DNA of 64,000 bases from Panorpa germanica (lineage: Eukaryota > Arthropoda > Insecta > Mecoptera > Panorpidae): the NCBI GenBank assembly GCA_963678705.1, contig CAVMBN010000174.1, positions 1-64,000 of the forward strand, written 5' to 3'. Positions 21,888-33,464 of this stretch are shown here, piece by piece. The notes beneath the pieces are model-generated. The model ran no database searches. It saw only the letters and a list, made by a program, of their open reading frames with translations, and was not told the origin of the DNA. The stretch's first letter is position 1; every line of letters starts with the position of its first letter. Position numbers and translations under genes: made by a program.

Positions 21888-24270
21888 AGTAGGGTAGTAG
21901 AGCGGGTTCTGGCTTAAATTTGAAATTGAGTTGGAAATTATTGGAGGTGGGGATGCATTTAGGTCACGATATGCAGAGGGGGCGTGGCTACACTTGGAAG
22001 AATGTAAAAGGGGGTAATAGTGGGGTGAGGAGTGAGGTGGCGTGGCTAGACAATGGGGGGTAATAGTGGGGTAATATGAAAGAGTGAGATAGCGATATTA
22101 ATTATTACGTGTGTGTGTTAGTATAAGCAATAGTGGTAAAGAGTGAGATACCGATATTAATTCTTATGTTTGATTTGTTATTGGTTATAAGATTATGACA
22201 GTGTTAAATTATTTATAACAGTGTATTTATAGCGCATTCTTTCGAAATTTGCAAACAGCACATGTTCTCATGCCTTCGAATGTAACTTGAAGCACACGTG
22301 TTAGCCGGCGTCAGCACATGTTGTCATGAGAACTTCGTATATAAATTATTCTTATGCAATATGATAAAACAATATTTTCCAAACGTAGACAAATTTTTTG
22401 TTATACATTTTATGTTTTAGTTAAATGTTGGGTCGGATTGGGTATTGTTGTATTAGATTATTGATTTAAGTATACTAAAAGTTATAATATACGTACATTA
22501 TATCATTGATGATTGTCAAAGCATACAGTTATTTTTTTATGTGTTGTAATAATCATAAAGTCTTATAAGTCAGACAATGGTGTTGTTTTACATATATGAG
22601 GTTATAACACCACAGTAACTGTTAAAATAGTAGGAAAATATTTTATTATACAAATTTATTAGGTAGCGGTTTGATCCATATGTATGAGGCTATATAGGTT
22701 GTGGATAATAGTAGAATCACAATTAGCTAAACCAAAAGCTCTAACTTAAGTTGAAACAAACTTTTTAAAATAAAACTGCTCGAAGGGTCGGGGCCCCCGA
22801 GAATTTTATTTATTTTGAATGCGCGGGGATCATAGAATTAAGAATTGATAGTCTGATGGTAAATATATTATAGTATTAAATAAGTAAAGTGCTACCCTGT
22901 TAAATTTTTATATTATAATTTATATATAAGTTTAAGAATATGATTGTTGAGCGTAAGACCTATGTAACGGGATTCTGTTGGTGGAGGTGGTAAATTCATG
23001 TATAAATGTCACTTAAATAGAGATGATGTTGAGCTGTAATTACAGAGTAATATTTTCTTAGTGCAAGCTAAAGTTTAATAGTATGAACGGATTTAAGAAT
23101 ATTCCAGGCGTAACATGGTTATTGAATTCGGGAGATATACGCGTCGGCATTGACAGTGAAGATAGATATTATGTGCAGGATATAACTGACGATTTTGATA
23201 TAGATGATTGTGATTCAGATGATTGTGATTCAGATGATATGACGGATAAAGAAGAAAAGAAGACATACGAGAAAATTATAGAGAGTTATGCTGATGAAAT
23301 AATAATAGGTCACGAAGAAATTGAAATACAGGAAGAAGATTCTGATGTGGAAATCATAGAATTATTAGACGATGATAATGAAGTTATTGAAATATTAGAC
23401 TCTGACGATGAAATTGTAGAGGTGTTAGACTCTGATGACGAAATTGTAGAGGTGTTAGACTTTGATGACGAAATTGTAAAAGTATAACATAGTGATTAAT
23501 GTATATTTTTTATGTAAAATTATATAAATAAATGAACTTTTAAAAGCAATTGTTATTTATATTTTGATTTTGAAACTGAAATATATAATTTAAAATGGAT
23601 AACGGTTGTAAGATTATTAAGCATATGAGAACAATTATTGAACTGAAAAGTAATGCATTTAAGGTTGGGTTTTGAAATAAGTTTTAATTTTAATAAATAT
23701 TTTAATCATACATTGAATTTACATGACTTGAACAATATGAATACAAAATTGCATGACTTAACCAAATATGGGCACAAAATTTTTATAGTACACTTTTATA
23801 GAAATTAAGACATAGTACATAAACCCATTACCAAACAGTTTAACTCGGTCTCGGTTTGATTCGGTCAAGTTCGTCGATTCTCGTCATTTGCTATTTCATT
23901 TGACAGTTGTTACATTGTTTCGTTCCATACACTTATAAAAAATAGTTTTAGATACATTCTTTTATCTCAAGTTATATTTAAATAATAAATATATATAATA
24001 AAATATTATATTCTTGTCTGAGCGACGAGTATTTTGAGCAATACCGTTAGTAGGTTAAAGCATATTATTTCTTCGCATATTATGATTTCTTAGCTATATT
24101 TAAAAACTTAAAAAGGCTCTACATTACGCCTGATATAATGCAGCACTTTATACAGCTTCATACATGTTTCTCATACGCACTCAAATAATACATTTTAGGG
24201 TATCAATAACTAACCCTATATATTCACAGGATGTTCTTATAAAACTGTCTTATTTATATAATAAACTGTA
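21888..24270 (+). repeat. Polinton 2 left terminal inverted repeat (2.38 kb)
   Basis: Matches the complement of 29595-31966 almost base for base, apart from small differences. After the GC-rich end block come AT-rich sequence without genes, the acidic-protein gene (23083-23487) and the first 16 or so codons of a polymerase gene (ATG 23595, MDNGCKIIKHMR). Sequence unrelated to element 1 then runs to the end of the repeat. At 24000-24270 there is no gene. Confidence 0.9.
23083..23487 (+). CDS. Small acidic protein with tandem SUMO-interaction-like motifs (left copy)
   Basis: 134 codons, complete. Residues 1-40 (MNGFKNIPGVTWLLNSGDIR start) form a hydrophobic/aromatic head. Residues 40-65 are an Asp-rich spacer with a short repeat (DDCDSDDCDSDD). 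After a Lys/Glu helix-like stretch comes a tail of 10-residue repeats: VEIIELLDDDN, EVIEILDSDD, EIVEVLDSDD, EIVEVLDFDD, EIVKV. Each repeat is a hydrophobic V/I-x-V/I-L core followed by acidic residues and Ser, the form of a SUMO-interaction motif. No known family is recognised. An AATAAA-like signal follows at about 23525. SUMO binding is an inference from form only. Confidence 0.65.
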   Translation: MNGFKNIPGVTWLLNSGDIRVGIDSEDRYYVQDITDDFDIDDCDSDDCDSDDMTDKEEKKTYEKIIESYADEIIIGHEEIEIQEEDSDVEIIELLDDDNEVIEILDSDDEIVEVLDSDDEIVEVLDFDDEIVKV

Positions 24271-24936
24271 TTATGTACGCATACTCATACAATAATATGT
24301 CTATGCATATATATATATATATTAGAGCTCTTATGACCAGTGTTAATTATATAAGAACTAGCTGTCCCGGCCACGCGTTGCTGTACCTAACGTTTTTGTC
24401 ATATTACATTACATAGCGCCATCTATTGAATATTTACTCAATCTAGTCAACAGATTTCGATTTACTCAACAGAATATTTACTCAATCTAGTCAACAGATG
24501 TCGCCATCATCGTCGCCCGATGTCATATGTCATATACAGATAATTAATAGACAAATAATTAGCAATAAGATAAATAAATTGAGATGTAAGCTATCCTATC
24601 TTTCAAGTTGGGTCAAACTGCACACGGTGTACAAATTTCATTAAAATCGGTTAAGTAGTTTAGGAGTCCATAGGGGACAACACAGTGACACGTAATTTAT
24701 ATATATTAAGATTATATATAACAAAACATTACTAATAAAATATGTGTATCTTATTTTATATGGATGTATTAAAACATTAAATCTTATAATAATAAAACTC
24801 AATGGTTTGTGTTTATATATTATTATTTATTTATAAATATGCTATTTTTCAATTGTTATATAAATATACATTTTAATTATCTTAACTAAAACAGATATAA
24901 ATTTATACAAAACTTAAACTTAACTTAAAATTAGTA
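24271..24936. other. Polinton 2 internal non-coding region with a degenerate interspersed repeat
   Basis: Contains an AT microsatellite (about 24307-24330). From about 24355 to 24720 there is a repeat of a form widespread in insect genomes: it starts ACTAGCTGTCCCGGCC, includes TTTCATTAAAATCGGTTAAG and GTGACACGTAATTTATATAT, and ends in ATTAAGATTA. I read it as an RTE-type or SINE-like remnant. A 33-bp stretch, ATATTTACTCAATCTAGTC, is duplicated inside it (about 24430 and 24474). No gene. Confidence 0.5.
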
Positions 24937-27900
24937 CTAAATTTTATAATGTCCATGTGCTAAAGTACTTATACCATCAGTTAATACATAACTTTTATTA
25001 TCATTTCCACTAAGACCTACTTTACTTATCATTTGAGTATAAATTGTATGCTTAATAGATTTAAAGGTATTCATTGTGATCAATAATATGTTATCCTGAG
25101 ATAAACAATTTACATAATCTTTAATATTGAATTTGTTTACAATATTTTTCTTAATTCCTTTTGCTTTAGCTGTGCATGAACCCTCAATATCAATTGCATA
25201 CATTTTTGACCTTAACCTAACAAACTCCCAAATTATACTACTCGCGCATTCATCTTTCATTAAGCCTAATTTAGCTTTGTTCATTAAAGGTAATGAAAAT
25301 TCATTATTAAATGGATAATTAGATGTATCAAATTTATCTAGATTACACTTAATATCGTCATATATATCATCTGTTTTAATTTGATATATTAATGAATCTG
25401 TATCTGTATACAACAATTTAGCATTACCTTTATAGATTTTTTTTGATGAAATCATAATAAAAATCGTATATTAAAGTTTTTTGATATATCAAGTACACTT
25501 TATCCTAAATACAATGGTTTATTATAAAAAACTTTAAGTTTTTGCATTTGAATAGCAACTAAGTTTTCATGAAATATAGAACAACTATGATAGTTTGGTT
25601 TACTTATAAGTGTATTAGCACCCATTGTTTTTCCTATATTATCCCAATGAGTTATTAACTTTACATCAACACGTTTATCTACATTTTCCATTGTTTTACC
25701 ATAAACTGAATTATTCATTATTTTAAAAAAGTTTTTTCTCAAATGTATTTGCAGAGTTCTTTCTTTTTAATGTATTTAGATCAATATAACTTTTTAACCA
25801 ATCAGACTGTTTAAATTCCAAAATTCTATGAATTTTATCTATTTTCAGATTATTTTTAAGACATTGCTTTAACGATCTATTGTGAAGCACATAATTATAC
25901 TTGTTATTTAGATTTGGTATTAATTTAACGTCATTTGTTTTAATGCAAGGTGGTTTAATATTTTCGGCACAGAAAGGTAGATCATTGTGTTCATCGTGCA
26001 AATAATTAGGATATCTTAAATCGACTTCTAATATATAACCAACATCTGAGTTATCTTCAATAGCTTTAGTTATTTGCATCCCAATACATTAAATATTGAG
26101 AATCTTTATTTAAATCATAATTGGACATATATTTATTATTTGCAATTCCATGTCTGTGAGAGCATTGTGATATTCCACCTCTTATACCTTTTTTTAATAA
26201 AATGTAACATATCAATATTTGTTAAAAGTTCTAATTCAATACTTGTATAATTTAACATAGCATCCCAAGAAAGTCCTGGTGCTGTATAATATTGACAGGG
26301 ATCTAAATTATATGTTTTATAGCAAAATATCTGTTAACAACAGAACATCGATCTTTAAATATAAGTCTGAATATTCCCCCAATGTTTTCATTTCAAATGC
26401 ATACCAAACCATTTTGGCATGATTGTAATCATCGTCAGATATATTACAGCCATTAAGTGAGCTATAAAAATTATTTTGAGATGGCAAGTCAGATTCATTA
26501 AGCATATCCCTACTATTCACATATTCATAAGGAAATACACCTTTACGTTTTAATAAATTGAAATGATTTTCATTCGGATAGAATTTTTTAATTCAAAAAA
26601 TTGTTCTGATAATAAATTTTTTGCAAGTGTTTCTAAACTAGAATGCATAAATCGTAAAGAATCAATAAATCTAAGTTTAATATGGCAGTTATGAACTTTA
26701 TCATTTTTATCGACTTTTGATTCCACCAAAATATGTTTCGTAAAAGATATATACTTTTCCTTATTTTCTGGAATAACTTCAATTTTTTCACTATCATTAC
26801 CTAATTCTTTTACAATTATATGGCTATCGTAATTACTTAAGTTATGGAATATGACAGGTATAAACTTTGGAATTGTAAATTTTAAATTGCAATGATTATG
26901 AGCAGCTCCTCGGTAATTACCAGTTAAATGACAATGATATAACACTTTATCACCATTGAGGATACCTTCACAAATATGACAAATAGAAGCTTCATCATAT
27001 TCCTGTTTTTGCCAATCAGATAATTTATTTAAAGGCTTCACTTTATTTAAGACTTTATAAATTTGTTTAGCGTCTTCAGTTATTGTTTCAATAAATACTT
27101 TAACGCAATTAATACCTCTGTACGTATCAGTTATTGTTTCAATAAATACTTTAACGCAATTAATACCTCTGTACGTAACAAACTTACTTAAGGAATCATT
27201 AAAGGAACATTTAATATAATAAGCAAAAGAATATGGTTCATGAATTTGAATAATATTTGAAAATGATGTATATTATATGTTTTATAGCACACATCTCGAA
27301 AATTTTCAAAAATATCTGTTAACAACAGAACATCGATCTTTAAATATAAGTCTGAATATTCCCCTAATGTTTTCATTTGCAATGCATACCAAACCATTTT
27401 GGCATGATTGTAATCATCGTCAGATATATTACAGCCATTAAGTGAGCTATAAAAATTATTTTGAGATGGCAAGTCAGATTCATTAAGCATATCCCCACTA
27501 TTTACATATTCATAAGAAAATACACCTTTACGTTTTAATAAATTGAAATGATTTTCATTCGGATAGAATTTTTTAAATTCGAAAAATTGTTCTGATAATA
27601 AATTTTTTGCAAGTGTTTCTAAACTAGAATGCATAAATCGTAAAGAATCAATAAATCTAAGTTTAATAAAGCAGTTATGAACTTTATCATTTTTATCGGC
27701 TTTTGATTCCACCAAAATATGTTTCGTAAAAGATATATACTTTTCCTTATTTTCTGGAATAACTTCAATTTTTACACTATCATTACCTAATTCTTTTACA
27801 ATTATATGGTTACAATTACTTAAGTTATGGAATATTACAGGTATAAACTTTGGAATTGTAAATTTTAAATTGCAATGATTATGAGCAGCTCCTCGGTAAT

Positions 27901-28765
27901 TACCAGTTAAATGACAATGATCTATCACCATTGAGGATACCTTCACAAATATGGCAAATAGAAGCTTCATCATATTCCTGTTTTTGCCAATCAGATAATT
28001 TATTTAAAGGCTTCACTTTATTTAAGACTTTATAAATTTGTTTAGCGTCTTCAGTTATTGTTTTCAATAAATACTTTAACGCAATTAATACCTCTGTACG
28101 TAACAAACTTACTTAAGGAATCATTAAAGGAACATTTAATATGGTTCATGAATTTGAATATTATTTGAAAATGATGTATTAGTTTCAGGATAACAAGTAC
28201 TAATGGGTTTTAATAATGTTTCAAAATCTCCATATATCACAAATGGAACGCGTAATTGATTCTTATGATTATCGAATTGTTAAATGTTTTGAGATATCAT
28301 ATTACCCAATTTATCTTTAGCGTTATACTTAGAAGGAAGGATTGTATATATCTTATTGCAATCATATTCTAAATTTCTATTTAACTGATCTTCTGTGTTA
28401 AAAAATGAAAAGCATCCATCACACAAAAATTGTTTACTAGTATGCTTAGTGAATTGACTTCTAATTAATCTTGATATATTTTTAATCCAACAATAATGTC
28501 CATTACTCAAATCTTCAATATACAATAAATTAACATGTTGTTTCTTCTTTTTAGATGTATAATGCAACGGTCCCACAATGAAATTATTTTCAAGTCCATA
28601 AACATTCACACTTATATCATTATTCTTTTCAAATGGTCTAATATCTTTTAATTTCATCGGTAATTCTATACCATTTGAATTAAGTACTTTTGAATAATGT
28701 GGATATGATGTAACTCTATCCATACTTTTTGATGCTGGATACAATGCTGAAGTTATAGCCCACAT
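24937..28765 (-). pseudogene. Polinton 2 DNA polymerase B, broken and internally duplicated
   Basis: Minus-strand polymerase of the same family as at 15937, but of a clearly different sequence lineage. Readable parts in order: MWAITSALYP (28765), a Cys-rich FLCDGCFSFF, exonuclease VIYGDFETLL, CHICEGILNGD/HCHLTGNYRG, FIDSLRFMHSS, YLKIDVLLLTDI, MYWDANN (motif A, then a stop and deletion), IMNNSVYGKTMEN (motif B) and LLYTDTDSLIY (motif C intact). The N-terminal 160 residues or so are missing. A block of about 0.95 kb carrying HCHLTGN to the LLLTDI region is present twice. It is not translatable as one protein. Confidence 0.85.
26311..28180. repeat. Direct tandem duplication of about 0.95 kb inside Polinton 2 polymerase
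   Basis: 26311-27275 and 27276-28180 repeat the same polymerase segment. Anchors such as TATGTTTTATAGCA (26311, 27276) and CATTTTGGCATGATTG (26411, 27394) recur with a spacing of about 0.97 kb. The copies differ by substitutions and indels, for example a 19-base loss near 26324. A further small duplication, CAGTTATTGTTTCAATAAAT (about 27077 and 27126), lies at the junction. Confidence 0.85.
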
Positions 28766-29047
28766 AAAGCAAGCTTAATCATTATTTACTACATTTACTA
28801 TAGCCTTTTTATCTTTAACTGACAAAAGAATGTTAATTATTAGGTATTATTATACTTTTGCTGTATATGAACATGAATTTCAAAAATAAACAATTACACA
28901 AAATAATATTTCGATTTTCTTTTTATCTAAACTAGAAACACTTTAAAGACTGCGTTCATTAACAATGTATAGTGGATTTTATTATTTCTGCAGGATGTCA
29001 TCTCACTTGCTGACACTAAAGGTTATATTTGATAACCATGACTTAAA
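28766..29047. other. Polinton 2 internal non-coding sequence
   Basis: AT-rich sequence upstream of the polymerase remnant. It starts where the polymerase homology is cut (CFMWAITSALYP). I see no gene and no repeat in it. Confidence 0.4.
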
Positions 29048-29262
29048 AGGCTCCTATTTTGTAACTGCTTACCTGACAGCTGATAACTTCTGACAATTTT
29101 TCAAAGGCCTATATTTTACAAATTACGCTACTCATACCAGTTCCAAGGTATAGGATCCGTGTTGCTTTTTATTTAATGTCTTCTGATAGTTTTGTCTTAA
29201 CTTACATAGCTTAATTTAGAAAATATATAGACGTCCGGTAAACAGTTAGAAAATAGGAGCCT
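29048..29262. mobile_element. Putative MITE (215 bp)
   Basis: Imperfect terminal inverted repeats of about 26 bp. The left end starts AGGCTCCTATTTTGTAACTG and the right end closes with CAGTTAGAAAATAGGAGCCT, with three mismatches in the arm. There is no coding capacity and no clear target duplication, so the superfamily is open. Confidence 0.5.
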
Positions 29263-29594
29263 CATTTCTGTAAAAGTATGTTTATAAAGTTGGCTACCAG
29301 AACCTCAAATATTTAGTTATTTTTTAATATATTGCAATACAATAAGAGATATTTACACATCTATCGTAACTATTTCAATAATTTATATATTTGTTATTTT
29401 ACTATCTCTTTTATATAAGTGTCTAAAGCAAAAGAAAGTACACTATGCAGAGAATCTATAGAATATTAACATCTCAACATTGTATATGATGTAGAGTAAT
29501 GTATTAGAAACAAAAAGTGTTTAGCAAAAAAAGGTTAACTACAAACGTGGTTTATAGTTAATAATAATTACAAACAAAGGTTTAAGTGATACAA
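29263..29594. other. Polinton 2 internal non-coding sequence before right inverted repeat
   Basis: AT-rich sequence in which I see no gene or terminal motif. It ends at TACAGTTTAT, where the inverted repeat begins. Confidence 0.35.
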
Positions 29595-31966
29595 TACAGT
29601 TTATTATATAAATAAGACAGTTTTATAAGAACATCCTGTGAATATATAGGGTTAGTTATTGATACCCTAAAATGTATTATTTGAGTGCGTATGAGAAACA
29701 TGTATGAAGCTGTATAAAGTGCTGCATTATATCAGGCGTAATGTAGAGCCTTTTTAAGTTTTTAAATATAGCTAAGAAATCATAATATGCGAAGAAATAA
29801 TATGCTTTAACCTACTAACGGCATTGCTCAAAATACTCGTCGCTCAGACAAGAATATAATATTTTATTATATATATTTATTATTTAAATATAACTTGAGA
29901 TAAAAGAATGTATCTAAAACTATTTTTTATAAGTGTATGGAACGAAACAATGTAACAACTGTCAAATGAAATAGCAAATGACGAGAATCGACGAACTTGA
30001 CCGAATCAAACCGAGACCGAGTTAAACTGTTTGGTAATGGGTTTATGTACTATGTCTTAATTTCTATAAAAGTGTACTATAAAAATTTTGTGCCCATATT
30101 TGGTTAAGTCATGCAATTTTGTATTCATATTGTTCAAGTCATGTAAATTCAATGGATGATTGAAATATTTATTAAAATTAAAACTTATTTCAAAACCCAA
30201 CCTTAAATGCATTACTTTTCAGTTCAATAATTGTTCTCATATGCTTAATAATCTTACAACCGTTATCCATTTTAAATTATATATTTCAGTTTCAAAATCA
30301 AAATATAAATAACAATTTCTTTTAAAAGTTCATTTATTTATATAATTTTACATAAAAAATATACATTAATCACTATGTTATACTTTTACAATTTCGTCAT
30401 CAGAGTCTTACACCTCTACAATTTCGTCATCAGAGTCTAACACCTCTACAATTTCATCGTCAGAGTCTAATATTTCAATAACTTCATTATCATCGTCTAA
30501 TAATTCTATGATTTCCACATCAGAATCTTCTTCCTGTATTTCAATTTCTTCGTGACCTATTATTATTTCATCAGCATAACTCTCTATAATTTTCTCGTAT
30601 GTCTTCTTTTCTTCTTTATCCGTCATATCATCTAAATCACAATCACCTGAATCACAATCATCTATATCAAAATCGTCAGTTATATCCTGCACATAATATC
30701 TATCTTCACTGTCAATGCCGACGCGTATATCTCCCGAATTCAATAACCATGTTACGCCTGGAATATTCTTAAATCCGTTCATACTATTAAACTTTAGCTT
30801 GCACTAAGAAAATATTACTCTGTAATTACAGCTCAACATCATCTCTATTTAGGTGACATTTATACATGAATTTACCACCTCCACCAACAGAATCCCGTTA
30901 CATAGGGCTTACGCTCAACAATCATATTCTTAAACTTATATATAAATTATAATATAAAAATTTAACAGGGTAGCACTTTACTTATTTAATACTATAATAT
31001 ATTTACCATCAGACTATCAATTCTTAATTCTATGATCCCCGCGCATTCAAAATAAATAAAATTCTCGGGGGCCCCGACCCTTCGAGCAGTTTTATTTTAA
31101 AAAGTTTGTTTCAACTTAAGTTAGAGCTTTTGGTTTAGCTAATTGTGATTCTACTATTATCCACAACCTATATAGCCTCATACATATGGATCAAACCGCT
31201 ACCTAATAAATTTGTATAATAAAATATCCTCCTACTATTTTAACAGTTACTGCGGTGTTATAACCTCATATATGTAAAACAACACCATTGTCTGACTTAT
31301 AAGACTTTATGATTATTACAACACATAAAAAAATAACTGTATGCTTTGACAATCATCAATGATATAATGTACGTATATTATAACTTTTAGTATACTTAAA
31401 TAAATAATCTAATACAACAATACCCAATCCGACCCTACATTTAACTAAAACATAAAATGTATAACAAAAAATTTGTCTACGTTTGGAAAATATTGTTTTA
31501 TCATATTGCATAAGAATAATTTATATACGAAGTTCTCATGACAACATGTGCTGACGCCGGCTAACACGTGTGCTTCAAGTTACATTCGAAGGCATGAGAA
31601 CATGTGCTGTTTGCAAATTTCGAAGGAATGCGCTATAAATACACTGTTATAAATAATTTAACACTGTCATAATCTTATAACCAATAACAAATCAAACATA
31701 AGAATTAATATCGGTATCTCACTCTTTACCACTATTGCTTATACTAACACACACACGTAATAATTAATATCGCTATCTCACTCTTTCATATTACCCCCCA
31801 TTGTCTAGCCACGCCACCTCACTCCTCACCCCACTATTACCCCCTTTTACATTCTTCCAAGTGTAGCCACGCCCCCTCTGCATATCGTGACCTAAATGCA
31901 TCCCCACCTCCAATTATTTCCAACTCAATTTCAAATTTAAGCCAGAACCCGCTCTACTACCCTACT
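29595..31966 (-). repeat. Polinton 2 right terminal inverted repeat (2.37 kb)
   Basis: Complement of 21888-24270, about 11 bp shorter, with scattered substitutions (for example GTTGGGTCGG against GTAGGGTCGG near 31434). The high similarity means either a recent insertion or copying between the two arms during protein-primed replication. Confidence 0.9.
30408..30782 (-). CDS. Small acidic protein with tandem SUMO-interaction-like motifs (right copy)
   Basis: Inverted-repeat twin of the gene at 23083. It is 124 codons long because a TTA codon of the last repeats reads TAA at 30408-30410. It therefore ends after the second EIVEV and loses the terminal repeat. The spacer differs (DSGDCDLDD). The head domain is identical to the left copy over its first 40 residues. 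Two gene copies per element follow from placing the gene in the inverted repeat. Confidence 0.62.
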   Translation of the reverse strand: MNGFKNIPGVTWLLNSGDIRVGIDSEDRYYVQDITDDFDIDDCDSGDCDLDDMTDKEEKKTYEKIIESYADEIIIGHEEIEIQEEDSDVEIIELLDDDNEVIEILDSDDEIVEVLDSDDEIVEV

Positions 31967-31972
31967 GACGTT

Positions 31973-33464
31973 CTACTCCATCTTGAACTTGGCTTAGGAT
32001 TGCGCCTAATGCGATTCCTGATGCATCTGTACCTAATATAAATTCTTTACTAAAATCTGGGTAAGCTAAAACTGGCTCAGAACATAACGCGTTTTTTAAT
32101 GCTTCAAAACTTTTCTTTTGTTCAGGTCCCCAAATAAATGTCTCATTTTTGCTTTAAGTCAGTTTTGTTAGGCTTGATGATAATTCTGAAAAATTCTTTA
32201 TAAATCGTCTATAAAATGAAGCTGTCTGTTTTCGGACGCGGATAGTTTTTAATTACTTCTGTTTTTTCTGGATCTGCCTTTACACTATCACTAGAAATAA
32301 TATGACCAAGATATTGCGTTTCTTTATTCATAAATTCACATTTGCTAGGCTTCAATGTCAAACTTGCTTCTATCAAGCGATCGAAAACCTTTTTAATTCT
32401 CTGGATATAATATTATCTACGTAAACTAAACAATGTACTCCGGTTAAACCTGCTAACACTGCATACATAAGTCTCTGAAATGTAGCAGGAGCTGATACTA
32501 ACCCAAACGGCATAACATTAAATTGAAGGTGTAAATCAGGTGTTGAAAATGCTATTAATTCTTTAGATTTTTCGTCCATTTCAATTTGCCAAAATCCCGA
32601 TGCTAAATCTAATTTGGTAAATAAACTTGCTATGCCTAATTTATCAAGAGTGTCTACTAAGTGTGGTAATGCAAAGTAATCTCTTTTTGTTATTGCGTTA
32701 AGACCCCTGTAATCTATGCAAACTCTAACCTTGTTTTCCCCATTTTCTGCTTTCTTATTTTCAAGAACAACATTACTGGACCACGGTGACATTGATGGTT
32801 CTACTATGCCATCTTTAAGCATTTGATCTATATGTTCTCTCAGTACTTGTAACTGCGCGTGTGGAACTCTATATGGTTGTTTAGTTATAGGAGGAATATC
32901 TTGAATTATTATCTTATGTTTAACTATCGAGGTAGTTTTCAATTCTTGACCTTCTGTTAAGAATATGTCGCGATATACGTAAATTAAATTTTCCATTTTA
33001 CTTTGGTCTCTAGCACTTAGATGATTTAACTTTATTTTACTAAAAAGTTCCGTTATTCTCTGTGTTTTATTTATCTCTTCATTCTTATGACTTTTTTGCT
33101 TCCACTGATTTGTAACTTCATGTATAATTTTATCTTCTTTAGCAGTTAAATTATTATAACTTATTTCAATTAATAATTGTATATTTTCAATCCCTGTGTT
33201 TGCTTCTGTTGATCGTACAGCACCAATTAAAATATTTTTAATTTTATGTCGGACGTGTTCTCTTAATAATTCAACTGTTTCAGTATATTTGTTATCATAT
33301 GGCTCTATTATACCTATCTTAGTATTTATTGGTATATTTATATTCTTTTGCCCCTTACATATTGAATTTACACTTCTAACTACTAATACTCCATCTACGG
33401 TCAATTCTGGATTAAAAATCCCATGACCTTCCTTAATGTCTTTTTGAAATGCATGAACATTCAT
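31973..33464 (-). pseudogene. Gypsy copy A reverse transcriptase (second pol ORF)
   Basis: The ORF starts at 33464 (MNVHAFQKDIKEGHGIFNPE) and is open for 363 codons to 32373. RT motifs: KVRVCIDYRGLN (residues 245-256), LFTKLDLASGFWQ (281-293; catalytic Asp286), FNVMPFGLVSAP (315-326) and the active-site box YVDN (348-351), where the second Asp of YVDD has become Asn. After a frameshift, RT and RNase H remnants (LTLKPSKCEFMNKETQYLGH, LGTDASGIALGAI) continue to the Polinton insertion at 31972. Its ATG overlaps the stop of the upstream pol ORF as ATGA, an arrangement also found in copy C. Confidence 0.85.

Larger units (their letters stand above)
21888..31966. mobile_element. Polinton-derived element 2 (10,079 bp), complete ends
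   Basis: Bounded by perfect inverted ends (AGTAGGGTAGTAGAGCGGG and its complement) and flanked by the 6-bp direct repeat GACGTT (21882-21887 and 31967-31972). Six-base target duplication is a Polinton hallmark. The element has 2.4-kb inverted repeats, each with the small acidic gene. Between them are a broken polymerase on the minus strand and two small repeats. No integrase, ATPase, protease or capsid gene is seen, so it is a non-autonomous derivative moved by another Polinton's enzymes. It sits inside the RNase H region of gypsy copy A. Confidence 0.9.
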
